A model generated the notes under the pieces. That model saw nothing but the letters and a program-made list of their open reading frames with translations. It searched no databases and was not told where the DNA came from. Positions 1-11,620 of a DNA stretch of 64,000 bases are shown piece by piece; position 1 is the first letter of the stretch, and each line of letters begins with the position of its first letter. Origin of the DNA: Arthrobotrys musiformis (lineage: Eukaryota > Ascomycota > Orbiliomycetes > Orbiliales > Orbiliaceae). Location: assembly GCA_036971715.1 (NCBI GenBank), contig JAVHJL010000002.1, positions 3,194,501-3,258,500 of the forward strand, written 5' to 3'. The position numbers and the translations under genes were made by a program.

Positions 1-1
1 T

Positions 2-283
2 GCTGCTGGGCATGATTGTGTTTATGAGGCTGAGGTTAACGATAAGAGCGAGGTTGTGGAGTGGGTGTTGAACTTTGCGGAGGGGTTGGAGAGTGGAGTT
101 GGAGTTGTTGGGGATGATGAGAAGGGTGAGGAGGACGAGGGGAAGGATAATGCTGAGGTATTGAGGGATGAGGGGGGAAGTCATCGGGAGAAGGTGGAGG
201 GGGGTGAAGTGAAGGAGGAAGGAGATACAGCTGCTGCGATTGGGAAGCTGGAGATTGAGGATAAGGAGCCTACAATACGGTGA
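2..283 (+). CDS. C-terminal end of an acidic protein (partial, runs off left edge)
   Basis: One reading frame is open from base 2 of the window to a TGA at 281-283, giving about 93 residues with no start codon inside the window. The stretch is rich in Glu, Asp, Gly and Lys (clusters such as DDEKGEEDEGKDN) and looks intrinsically disordered. It has no catalytic motif, membrane segment or cysteine pattern, so no function can be assigned. It is probably the acidic tail of a longer protein encoded to the left. The strong GA bias could also produce an open frame by chance, which limits confidence. Confidence 0.4.
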   Translation, partial: AAGHDCVYEAEVNDKSEVVEWVLNFAEGLESGVGVVGDDEKGEEDEGKDNAEVLRDEGGSHREKVEGGEVKEEGDTAAAIGKLEIEDKEPTIR

Positions 284-1060
284 ATTCCTCTGACGGGAAC
301 AAAATAATGGGTAGAAATCGAATATAAAAAAAGTTGAAAATTATCTTATGCCGATACCAATGGCCGGTCAAATGCGAGTTAGGGGTTGATATGCATGGTG
401 ACCCATATTGATATCACGATGCCTGGCGGATATAGACAAAAGCCTTGGTATATGAGACTATCCTTTCAGTCATTATGCCATTATAGACGGCTTGGTGGAT
501 TTCTGAAGACAACACGTGCAACACAAGTATCATTCCCGTTTGCCCCGTTTGTTGCCTCCAAAACTTCCACTTTTGACAGAGCTATAAGATCACATGACCT
601 CGTACCAGGCTGTTCAACGCGTTGGATTCGACGCGATAATGTTACATAATCCTTCAATATCAATGCAATTCGAATTCAGAGTCTTGGATCAGCTGGATCT
701 CAGTGTATACATCATCATATATTATATTATTATCCACAAGAGAAATATTATATATATAGATGAAATACCGAGAAGGCCACCATCATGGCATCTACTCACC
801 ACCCAATCCATATCAATTGTTCCAATACAATACCCCATCGATTCGAGATGATATAAGGTCATGGAGGAGCCAACATCGCTCATTGTCCTGAAGAGGGCAT
901 ACGTAGACATCATCTCGACGAGAGAACTCCGCCAATTCACCCAGTTTAATGGGGTCTCGCGGAACACGGCCGGTGCATTCTCCACTTTTGTTTCGGAGAG
1001 AGAGCAGGAGAGCGAGAACGAGAGGAGTTGTATACGGTATATATACCATCTCATTCTCTG
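284..1060. other. Intergenic stretch, possibly holding a 5' exon of the next gene
   Basis: No complete gene is seen. An ATG-initiated frame at 861-1029 could be a first exon of the following gene: a GT at 1030 and an AG at 1076-1077 would join it in phase, but that intron would be only 48 nt. Around 700-770 the sequence is very AT-rich. Confidence 0.35.
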
Positions 1061-1094
1061 ATCCTCTGTTTTTGAAGGCTACAATGAAGCTTAT

Positions 1095-1995
1095 ATGGAA
1101 TTTGGGGGAGCTATAAGAACAGTGTATAATAGCCGCTTGTCGTACGTCACGATGGAGATACCGCATTTCATCCATGAAATTGCAACTGATTTTGTCGAGT
1201 TTCTTTGGTGGGCTTGGACACGTGATGAGAGTGTGCCGGCTGGTGCGGGGGATCTGTTTTATAGTGATCCCGCTCCGAGTTAGTACCCCTCCTTCCCTCC
1301 AATACTGATAATTACTAACTGTGCTTGTATATAATCCAGTGGCAACAGAATTTGTGGGTGATTACGCCGGCTCGTATAAGAATACTGCGTTCTTCATAGG
1401 CCCCGGGGGACAAAACTTGCCCACTGTTGTTCTCGAAACGGGGTTTCTGGAGTCGGCGGTGAACTCGACGAATGATAAGGATATGTGGTTTCAGGGAACC
1501 GGTGGGGTGACGAGGGTGGTCATTTTTATAAATACCATACGGGGTGACGGGGGGTATGCGGTTTTTTTGGAGGTTTGGACGCGGAGGGGGTATCAGAGGG
1601 CTGTATGTATTACCTTCACCCCTTTGTTTGTGGGGCATGCTAATTCTGAGGGGATGTATAGAGGGTGTATCCGCGACTGGTTGAGGGCGAGTCGGATCCG
1701 GTTCTTGACATCAGCGACCTTTGGGGGGCTGTTCCTGTGCCGGCGGGGTATGGGGGTAACCAGCTGACGCTTTCGAGGGAGGATCTTAAGGGCTGTTTGA
1801 CGAAGGTGCGTACCATTTATATCTACGGGAAGTTGTTCCTTGATTGTTTTGAGAAGTGCCTAAACTTATAAAATGTATATATATCTAGGTAGCCTGATCA
1901 TGGATCACCTTGAGGACCTGCCGGCGAGGCGGGAGGACTTGTACGAGTCGGCTGGTAGTCATGGTCTGACAATTGGTTCGGATGGGATTTTGTAG
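1095..1995 (+). CDS. Putative fungal Uma2/PD-(D/E)XK nuclease-like protein, four or more exons
   Basis: Proposed exons are 1095-1278, 1340-1602, 1662-1809 and 1889-1995, joined in phase through GT-AG introns of 59-79 nt. The last donor (GTACCA at 1810) is weak. The central part, PTVVLETGF followed about 20 residues later by WF and then RVVIFI, matches my recollection of the strand-helix-strand core of fungal hypothetical proteins related to Uma2/restriction-endonuclease folds, where an acidic residue sits in the ETG position. The upstream acidic residue usual in a KE(A/P)D motif appears replaced (KNTA), so an active nuclease is doubtful. The 5' end is uncertain: the frame stays open back to 1062, and an extra exon at 861-1029 is possible. 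Family assignment is from memory of sequence pattern only. Confidence 0.4.
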
Positions 1996-3671
1996 CTCGA
2001 ATTCTACGGCCGGCCTTAAGCCGTTGGATGTTGACCACTCAGGTTCGAATCTACCAGCTCTCCAAGAGTATATACTAGCTATAGCTACCTGTAAGACGTT
2101 ACCCTCAACACTAGATACACCTGATGCTTGCGGTGTGATTACAACTTACGTAAAAGAAGAGGGGGCTAGTATCATTATATCAGCTGATGGGTAAGTCAAG
2201 TACAAGTGTATATGATATCAGCTGAGAGGTTCGATTGAGGGACGGAAACTGAGGTTGCACAGGAAGACGACGTCCAATCCAACGTCATCTTCAACACATC
2301 TTCTCTGTTACACTCTTTCTGCGGCTCTGAGTCTGAGACGTATTAAAGAATATATATAATCTGGTCTCCGGTTAGTCTCCGGCGAGGGTCCGAGAGATAT
2401 ACGGTACAAATACAATGGCTAGATGTATACGTATAGTATACATGCACATATGTATTATAGAAATATACATCTACCCAAAGTAGTTTGAACTTAATGATGG
2501 CCTAGTGCGGCATGAGGGTACAGAAGGCACGGAATGGAATGGAGTATACCCCGGCCGGAACGTCGATGCTGTCCAACCAGAGTTCCGCACTTGCCCATGC
2601 GACTGCAGCTTCGCCTAAGTCCGACATCGAGATTGAAGCTAGATATCCAGATACCCTCGATTGCGTGCATGATACTTCGAACAGCACCGAATAAGAGGGC
2701 GGAACTTGCCATTGCACCGCAACAACTTTGACAAGGCCCATAAGCATGAGCCTGCGGCACCCCTGCGATATTATGCCCGTTCTTGCGTTACTTTGCCATG
2801 TTCGTGTGCATGTTCATGTCGAGCATGAAGCGAGCCAATTGGCAATCCTGGCAAACAACAGTCTCGGAGCAGAGGCAAACCCCGGCACATGCAAAAGATG
2901 CTGCTGCTGCGACTGAAACCTTTTTCCCCCATTCAGGGCACCTTTTTTAAAGAAAAAAAAAAAAGGGTTTCTCCAGACGGCGGCTCGACGCATTGTCTCT
3001 GGCAATAAAAGATAAAAATCCTTTTTAAAACTTTGAGGTTTTAGTCGTGGCATTTTTGGCCAGCTGGACGATGTGATTGTGACGGTTTGACTAAGAGTTT
3101 ACATACGCATTAGCTAACTTCTGAGTGGCCAAGACGATGCCTTTAACTCGATCGAGGACCGGTCCTTTCCTGATAGCTGCTAGATTTGATTCCGGTCGTC
3201 TGGCCCTGCAGCCAGTTGAATGTAGTTGGCGTCATTGGTTCTGAAGCTAGAAGTTATGCCGGGGTTATTGATCATTGTTATTGCAGCGCTGGTTGATCAA
3301 CTAAAAGACAGGCGAAGGTCTTCTTGATTGTTTCTGACTCTTCTTCTTCTTCTTTCCTCCAATCGCTCTGTCTAATCAACATCAACATCATCGTCACAAT
3401 CAACATCGCCGTCTTTCCGCGGACACTTACACAATACCATATATCCGCCATACTGTCGCTATCTATATTCTTATCTTCCCATCGATATACATATATATAT
3501 CCGTTCTTTCCTCGCATTGCATCTTGACTTCTACACTACCAAATAAACCAGCGATCGATGATATAATCCCACATTCCAGCCACCGGATCGCGGTTAGGGA
3601 TGCGTCTTGTGGCCCGAAAACCCTGCCCAGTTCTTCCTTTGATTATTAACGTTGGCCGTTAACCGTCGGCA
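1996..3671. other. Intergenic region; SYG1 promoter and leader in its right half
   Basis: No gene recognised. Around 2500-2760 several short overlapping frames are open on both strands, but none has a family signature. Pyrimidine-rich sequence at 3315-3480 (TTCTTCTTCTTC, CATCAACATCATC) is typical of a fungal promoter or 5' leader and precedes the SYG1 start. Confidence 0.5.
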
Positions 3672-6600
3672 ATGAAGTTCGCAAAGTATGTTGCTATCTT
3701 CATACCCCTTCTGGCCGTCATAAATACCTCTAACACCTCTACGCAGACAATTGGAAAATAACCTTGTGCCGGAGTGGCGCATAAAGTATCTAGACTACAA
3801 GGTACCTCCCTCCACCCCCCAAGATCAGTATTAGCACGGCAGCAGCAGGTGTATTCTGTGCTGCCGTTACTGTTACTATCATCTGACAACTGAACTGGAC
3901 CGGCTGACAAAAAACCTTGTGATTGAAACCAACAACAGGGCGCCAAAAAGAAACTCAAGGCCGTACGACGCGCAATTCGAAATGCCGAAGCCGCCAGTGC
4001 ATCTACCCTCGGCCACCCGTCCCCCCGTATTGCTACCGCTATAACCCAGAGATTTCGCTCGGGCTCTATCTCGCAGGATGCAGCATCGTCGCTGAAACAG
4101 CATTTACCGTCGCCGATAAGGGATACAACTAATGGAAGTGTGCCGACGCCTAGAAAATCGACCGCAAGTCCTAGGACGCCCATTCACAATGGTCTTGCGC
4201 AATCACCCGCCGTCGGTAGCATGACCCCCGGACAGCAGCAGCGGAAACACCTCCAGCAGGCCGTATTGAGTATTCAGGAAGACGAAGGGGAGGATGAATA
4301 TGACGAAAGAGCGCCCACCACTCGTCGGGGTGCGATGACGCCTGACGATGCGACCTGGAAAGGTGCGAAGAACGAGCAAGGCGACGAAAATGAACGGCGA
4401 CATCTCAATCCCGGACCGGGGCCGAACCAGTCCGCGCTAGGAAGTAGTGGGTACGGTAGTATATCGCCAGGAACGGAGATTGTGCGCCCAGCGAGTGTTA
4501 CCGGTGTCCCTCCAAAGCCATCGTTGCCGCCAGCCTTAGATCTCCCGGAACCCGCGCGACCATTGGAGGATCGGACGTCCATGTCCATACGACGGGCGCA
4601 GACCTACGATTCCTCACTTTCGTCGCTCGGGACCGGTCCACCCAAGGGCGAGCGAACGCCAAGGTTCGTAGTACACGACGTCCACGACAGTGAAGGCGAT
4701 CCGGCAGAGCCTCACACCGTCCTTCCGACAGACGATTACGGCTTAAAACCCTCCACTTCACTTCAACGTCCCCCCAACTCCCGCAGCGAGAGCTATCCCA
4801 TCTTCAAAAATGTCTTCGACAGCTTCCGGAACCGGGTTTCCAATAATCCCCGACGTCCGGCGTCTCTGCCGAACATTCGAAACGCCCAGCTATACCTCGA
4901 AATGACGGAAGACGCGCAGAAGGAATTCTTCAACTACCTGGCCGAGCAATTGGAAAAGATCAATGAATTTTACATAGATAAGGAAACGGAAGCGAAGGAC
5001 CGTCTGGCGCGTATAGAACACCAAGTCTCGATCATGACCCGAAACCGGATTATCGAGAAGGAAAGAGAGCGACAGGCCGAAGCCGAGATCAACGCCATCC
5101 CAAATTTCGACTGGAAGCACCCGAAAGGTCTGGTTTCATCGATGAAGAAACGAATATCCATGGATCCGAAGGGGAACCGCTTCGAACCACCAGAGGAAGA
5201 TACCACGAACCGCCCTACGATCGCAAAGCTAGCTAGCTCCGCGCTCAAAGGCGCGGCCGGCCCCGCGCAGCCAGCCCACCGCCCGACAACAGAGCACTCG
5301 CTGGACGACTATGCTCGACGAACACAGACCCAGCACGTTCGCTATAAAACCGCGAAACGAAAGTTGAAGGCTGCGTTGATCGAGTACTACCACTCCCTCG
5401 AACTCCTTAAATCATACTCCCTCCTCAACCGGGAAGCCTTTCGCAAGATCCTTAAGAAATTCGACAAGACGGCACACACGCACATCGCCAGCAAGTATCT
5501 AGAAGAAAAAGTGCACCCGACTAGCTTCGCGAGTTCCGAGGAAATCGAGAAGCTAATCGCCCGAACGGAGGATATATTTGCCACACATTACGAGAAGGGC
5601 AGGAGGAAGCATGCCGTCGAGAGATTGAGGACAAGAGAGCAGAGGTTTCCCGCATCTGGGGCCGTATTCAGGGCAGGATTATATCTGGGAATGTCGGTCA
5701 CTCTGCTTGTCCAGGCGCTATACCAGGCATTCTATAGGATAGAAGACGGGTATGGAATGCGTCATGACGAGCAAGTTAGTTACTTGCTGCAGATATGGGC
5801 GGGCTTTGCGCTTCCGACGATATTTATGTTGCTGTTTAGCGTGTGCTGCAGAGCATGGGTCAGGGCTCGGATCAATTACGTCTTCATCTTTGAGTTTGAT
5901 ACTAGGAATAAACTCGATTGGAGAGAATTGCTAGAGGTAAGCTTTCCATAGAGTCACAATTACATGTGTGTACCTTCGCTAATCGTTGATTTCTAGCTTC
6001 CGGCCATGTTTGCGTTCGCACAGGTGTTACTGATGTGGTTTTCCTTTTCGACGTTTTGGGGCGATGGGTTCGATAGAATATGGTTTCCGGTGATATACGT
6101 TGCACTTCTATTAGCCGTATTGTTTAATCCGTTCAAGTTTGGCTACTTTCACACCCGAAAGTGGCTCCTGTACACATTGGTAAGTCTATTCTTCCACAGA
6201 ATGCTCGTAGGCGACGCTAATATTAACTAAAACAGTATCGTCTCTTCTGGGCTGGCTACTACCCTGTTGAATTCCGAGACTTCTGGTCCGGCGATATCTT
6301 CTGCAGCTTAACCTACACTATGGGAAACATCCCGCTCTTTTTCTGCCTCTGGTCCGTGAACTGGGACACCCCAGGCCAATGCAACTCCTCCCACTCCCGC
6401 CTCATGGGATTCTTCACCGCCCTTCCATCTATATGGCGTCTGTTACAGTGTTTCCGCCGTTACCATGATACTGGTAATGCATTCCCGCATCTTGCCAACG
6501 CGGCAAAGTACGGGTGTGGTATACTGTTTTATATGATGTTGAGTCTGTGGCGGATAGATAAGGGGAATGAGAGTATCAAGGCGGCGTTTATTATCCTCGC

Positions 6601-7810
6601 CGGCGTCAATTCCTTTTATGCCTGTAGGTGTCCATCCGTCCAAGTCTTCCAAAGCAGGAGTTTATACTGATGGTTTACATGTGTAGCAACGTGGGATTTG
6701 CTGATGGATTGGTCCCTTCTGAATTGGTATGCGCCTTACCGCCTCCTCAGAACCGAAATGGCCTTCCGACGGCCGCTGGCGTACTACCTCGCCATGATCA
6801 TCGATCCGATTATAAGATTTAGCTGGATATTCTACGTCATCTTCGCGGATCAGGTACAACATTCGGCGTTGTTGAGTTTCGTGGTTAGTCTAGCAGAAGT
6901 GGGCAGACGGTTTATTTGGTGTTTTTTCAGGATGGAGAATGAACATTGCGCTAAGTATGTCCTCATTTTCATCTCTCCTTTTTTTTTTGGAGTATGGACT
7001 AATTTCATTGGCAGTGTGAATAAATTCCGGGCGTATAAAGACGACGTACCGTTGCCGTATAACGTCCCCCTCCCATCGACCCTCGCCCGACGCCGCGCCT
7101 CCTCGGTGGGGGTGGCAGCCAACCAAGCAAGAGTAACAGGCGCCGAAGCCAGAGTGGAGGAAGAAATCGCAGCTGTAAGCGGCGGATTAACACCCCAACA
7201 GGCAGGCCGAAGACCCAGCACCGCCGGTATCGGAGGAGTAGGATTAGGACCCAGCGCGATGGAAGCGGGAGGAATAAGACCACCCACCGGGGAACTACCG
7301 GATCGTACGCCGTTGTTGAGGGCGTATACGATCATGACCACCGCCCACGCACAGGACTTTGAGAGGAAACGGCCGCCGACGGGGACGGGTGGTGATGGTG
7401 GGGTGGGGCCTGCCGGCGCCGCTGGAAATTCCGGGCGGTTGAGGGGGTATCTTCGTAACGAATACGTCGAAGACGACGATGATGACGATGATTACAGCGA
7501 AAGCGAGGAAGGGGATAAAGCCAAACCCGGCGACGGCGGGTACGGAAGTGAAGACTACGCTAGCAGTCTTGCCGATGAAGCTGTGGAGGGGATGGCGGGG
7601 TTGACGTTGAGGAGGACGAGGACGAGGGGGAGTACGGCTGAAGAGGATGGGATTATAACGACGGGGTATAGAGGTACCGGGGCTGTATTGAGCCCCCAGG
7701 CCTTCCCGAGGCAGGGGGGGACGAATCAACAGCCGAGCCCGGGGATTGGACCGTCGAGTAGAGCGGCTTATGCGGCGAGGGACTATGAGAGGAGTGGGAA
7801 GGGGAAGTAG
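3672..7810 (+). CDS. SYG1: SPX-EXS domain phosphate exporter/sensor, SYG1/XPR1 family
   Basis: Seven exons (3672-3685, 3747-3801, 3939-5936, 5997-6179, 6236-6623, 6687-6954, 7015-7810) join in phase to a 1233-residue protein. The first 23 codons span two tiny exons and give the SPX start MKFAKQLENNLVPEWRIKYL, followed by the KKLKAVRRAIRNAE helix. SPX domains bind inositol pyrophosphates. A long disordered insert separates SPX helices; the last SPX part (EYYHSLELLKSYSLLN) lies near residue 500. Membrane segments begin near residue 595. The EXS domain starts near 750 (YRLFWAGYYPVEFRDFW) and includes RRFIWCFFRMENEHCAN. The C-terminal tail is disordered with an Asp run coded near 7470-7490. The family exports phosphate across plasma or Golgi membranes (XPR1), while yeast Syg1 was linked to G-protein signalling. 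Intron 6955-7014 is 60 nt without a stop, so it could be misread as coding; the NEHCAN-V-NKFRA junction argues it is removed. Confidence 0.93.
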
Positions 7811-7837
7811 TTCTTTTTTCTTCGATTTCTTGGAGTT

Positions 7838-7875
7838 TTCTTTCTTTCTTTCTTTCTTTTTTTTTTTTTTTTTTG
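7838..7875 (+). repeat. CTTT/poly-T tract in the SYG1 3' region
   Basis: A run of CTTT units passes directly into about 20 consecutive T about 30 bp after the SYG1 stop codon. It is a simple repeat, probably within the 3' UTR or terminator. Confidence 0.8.
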
Positions 7876-9101
7876 ATATAAACGTTTTGGGGTATAAATT
7901 TTAGACCTTTTCGCAGATTGGGATGCATTTCTGTTGGATGTTTAATGTTTATTTTGATAATGACTTGTTTGATGCATTGCATTGCATGGGCATGCAAACA
8001 GCGGGTTATACGGTAAAGGTGTACCGGTGCACGTGGGGAGCTAGGGGGTGTCGGGGCGAATACCATTTGTTCGTATATACTATATATCTTACATACTTCC
8101 ATAGATCAAAAGACCAATCCCATAGATCTAGATTTCGACATTTTCAAGAATGTATAGCCTCGAATTATTATATACGGAAAAGTAGGTGGATTTTCTCATG
8201 ATGTAACTGGTCAATATAATGTAGGTCTATACTAGATATCGATAGCTACCTAGTTCCGCGTATGCGCGGTCGTCTACGGCTGTTGCGCGTGCGCTCAAAT
8301 TAATGACGCAAAGAGCTTAACCGTTTGAAATATTTTTAATAGAACCCCCCACGCTCATCTATAACTTTCAACATCTACACACATGAACCACTAATGAACT
8401 GGGTAACAAAAACGCTCAATTTCTTCAGTTACACGCCTCTCGAATCCAAGTCTGTGATAAAAACAGGGGAGGGTGTGCTAATCTATAACATGCGGGTGGT
8501 AAAAACATGAAATAGAGGGTAGCCCGCCTCACAGATAACTCGTCCCGTGGCTAATAAGGGTGGGAGGAAATGATTATGACAAGGGAAAGAAGGAAGACAT
8601 AAAATACAGTAATCCATCTTCATACATAATCCGCATAAAGTAGATGGGGTGCAAAAATGAAAAGGTTTCGAGGGGTAGTAGCAGATAACACGATTGGATC
8701 AGAAATGCGTGTCTAAGGAACAGAAGTAGAAGGGTTGCGGGGCCAAAAAAAAAAAAACGAAACCTGAACGCCGGTTTATCATGCAATGCCTGCTTTTTGG
8801 GGATAATCGTAGCACAATGGGCTCATTCGTAAATAAGGTACGGGGGTACAGGATCAAATCGTTTGGAAGGGGGCCGAAGAGGGCAGTGGTGATTTTTGTG
8901 AGGGCCCCGCTTGGGGTAAACCGGGATTTGGGGCGAGCTGTTGTGGTTGGTGTGAAGACGATACTTTGTAGGGGTAGTTCTTTAGAGCGGGTTGCTTTCC
9001 CAGGTGGTTTGGATTAGGGGATACTGGATCTTTAGGTGGGATAAGGCTGCAGTTTTCCGGATCAAGTTGCCAGTATGAATTTTCTGGACGCGATTTACTC
9101 T
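7876..9101. other. Intergenic region between convergent genes
   Basis: This is the tail-to-tail space between SYG1 and the CAF-1 subunit gene. It holds 3' sequences of both. I see no coding frame with a recognisable product, RNA gene or repeat beyond short A and T runs. Confidence 0.6.
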
Positions 9102-11620
9102 TTAGTACCATTCAAAGTCCACATATTCGTTACGGATATTCTCACCATTCTTCCTGAAAACACATCGCCATTTTTTGTCAGAAGGCGTGCCTATGCGGGC
9201 ACAGAAGCTGTCCATGAAGTTCTTCAGCATGGGTTTTGTGACCTTCGGGAACCTGTGATCAGAGATGCGCTTTTAGTAATTCATCCTTGAAACCTACTGC
9301 AGACCAAGAAAGGGAGTCGAAACGTTGAAACTTACATTTTCTTTAGGGCCTCCAGCATAGCTACTTTGGTGGAGTCGTTTCCTACTATGAAAGCGAGGCA
9401 TCTTTCCAAATCTTCAGAGTGAGTAATGTTACAGTAATCTATATTGTGGTAATACATGAAGAACGTGTATTGGTCCCTGGGAGAAATCCCAGTGGTATGG
9501 GCAAACTCGTGGTCTGCAAGAGCAAAAAGCGGAATGGGGCCGTGCTCTTCCTCGACTTTGATGACACTGGCCCGGGCTTCAGGGTTGTAATGTATGTTGC
9601 TGTACCTAGGCTTACCCCCGCCCATATACGCCGAAGGGGATCTATCCAGAACATTCCAGGGTGATACAAGGTTTTGTCCGTATTGAACGGTAGGAAAAGA
9701 ACATCGCATATCGGGGTGTGTGAGGCCTCCTTGTGGGGCTGGCGGTCTAGGTGGCGGTATATGGCTAGTTGCGCCCGACGGACCACCGTGTGGTGTCTCC
9801 TGGATTTTGTTTTTCTCTTTGCCGCTCTTCTCAGGGACTACTAGCCCTGTCTTGGGTTGAGGTACCGATTTCCCCTTGTTTTTGACCCAGTACTCTTTGG
9901 AGAAGGGGTTGATGGGTGTCGTACCGCCCTCTACATAAATTAGGTCTCGTAAATACTCCGCGGGATACGCCAAGGTATATAGGGACTCCTTACCTATTAA
10001 AACCCCGATTTTGTAGTGCATCAATTCATCGGATCGGGGGCACTCGCCATCCCACATCAGCCCGGATGCCGCCGGGATCAAAGGCCCTGCGATGTTCGCT
10101 TTCTTCTTAACAACCTCATCTTCATCATCGAGAAAATCGTCCATTTCGTCGGCGCTACCGGTTTCCATGGGATCTTCATCATCTTCGCTCATGATATCTT
10201 CGCCGTCGTCATCAGGCTCTTGGACCCATTCCGCCTCCGAATCATAGTCGTAATCAACGCCAGGCAAACTCTTTTGAAACGGATTTCTACCTTTGCGGAG
10301 GCCAGAGGTAGTCGGGACTTTGGTGTAGGTACCCCGGTACGCAGGTCGGACGTCTTCAGCATATTTCAGGATTTTTCGAGAAAGTCTCCGAAGTTCAGCC
10401 ACATAATCCGTGGTGTCCGCCTTCCTTGCGCCAAAGATATCCGGTACGGGTGAAGAGTCAAGTCCAGCTAGAATTTGTTTGGTTGAAAGCTTTTGGACGC
10501 CGCCTTTCTTCCATTTAGAAGGCGGGAAGTCAAAGATAACTTTGAAATCCGAGGGAGAAGGTCTTTCCGGGATAGAAGAGTCCACGATAATCCTATTGCT
10601 AGGCTGAGGGTGGTCATCAATATCCATCTCGTCGGAAAACTCAGTGGCAAACTTGAACAAGACTCTATCCATGATCTGGGAACCTTCCTCAGTGGTACCT
10701 TCAGGTCCTCGTGTCCTTTTTGAGGAGGCAAGCGTAACCCCAGGTCTAACAAAAAATGGCTGAAATGTCTTAATGTAGTCACTTTTGTCATCACGTTTAA
10801 CAGGGCTGTCGATCATGTCGGTGTCAGTGGTCGTAGGACCTGTAGTAGGCCGAACAGACGGGGTGTCACTAGTCTTCTCTAAAGCGGTCGTCTGTGGAGC
10901 TTTCGAAGATGAAGCGGACGCAGGAGGCGCTCTCCGGAAGAAGCTATCCATACGCAATTGTGCCTAGGCATTTTATGCGGTTAGTCTCGTGGTATCACTG
11001 AGGCCAGGCTGCCAACTTACCCTCTCTTTCTTTAGCTTCTCCTCCTCCTTTTTAGCCTTTTCTTCCTCTTTCTTTGCTCTTTCTACATCCTTCTTGGCCT
11101 TCTCTCCCTCGCGCTTAGCCTTCTCTTCCTCGCGCTTAGCCTTCTCTTCATCACGTTTTGCCTTCTCTGCGGCCTTTTCGAGATCCTTCTTGGCCTTCTC
11201 TTCATCCCTCAACCGCTTTTGTTCATCTTTCTCTGCTTTCTATAGCAAGAACATTAGTAAAAATCCAACTAAAACCAAAACCAAAAGGAAGCAACCTACG
11301 ATTCTCGCCTTCTCTTTCTCCTTTTCTTCCCTCTCTCGCTTTTTCTCCTCCTTCTCTTTTTCCCTTTCCGCCTTTTCAGCAGGCGTTAGCTTCGTTCGTT
11401 TCTTAGGTTGCGAATCATTCTTGCCATCCAGCTCGAGATTAGAAAGCTTTTTGGTGGCCTCATTATCGGGCAGAGAGTCCTTGGGAGCCGGGGAAATAGA
11501 GCGTTTTCTAGGAGGAGGAGGAGAAGGTGAAGGTGGGCAGGAGGAAAGTGGACTACTCGGCTCCATGGTGTAACGGATTTCTGCTGCCATGGTATCACCT
11601 TGGCCCGGCTCGGACGTCAT
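9102..11620 (-). CDS. CAC1: Chromatin assembly factor 1 large subunit (Cac1/Rlf2, CHAF1A family)
   Basis: Exons on the minus strand are 11620-11300, 11239-11021, 10963-9336 and 9252-9102, joined in phase to 772 residues. Residues about 80-185 form a highly charged Lys/Glu/Arg helix (repeated KAKREEE), the KER DNA-binding region of CAF-1. The junction of exons 2 and 3 gives AQLRMDSFFRR, a typical CAF-1 segment. The hallmark YDYDSEAEWVQEPDDDGEDI lies in the acidic ED region (about residues 410-460), which binds histones H3-H4. The last exon supplies a winged-helix-like C terminus (KPMLKNFMDSFCARIG), which binds DNA in yeast Cac1. The complex deposits H3-H4 on newly replicated DNA with PCNA. I chose the ATG at 11620 (AAAATGA context); a second in-frame ATG at 11590 is an alternative. 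It converges on SYG1. Confidence 0.92.

Noticed and set aside
1985..2075. B-box-like GGTTCGAATC with upstream GTAGCTC suggesting a tRNA
   Set aside because: T-stem and acceptor stem do not pair, and the A-box is off consensus; not a tRNA by eye.
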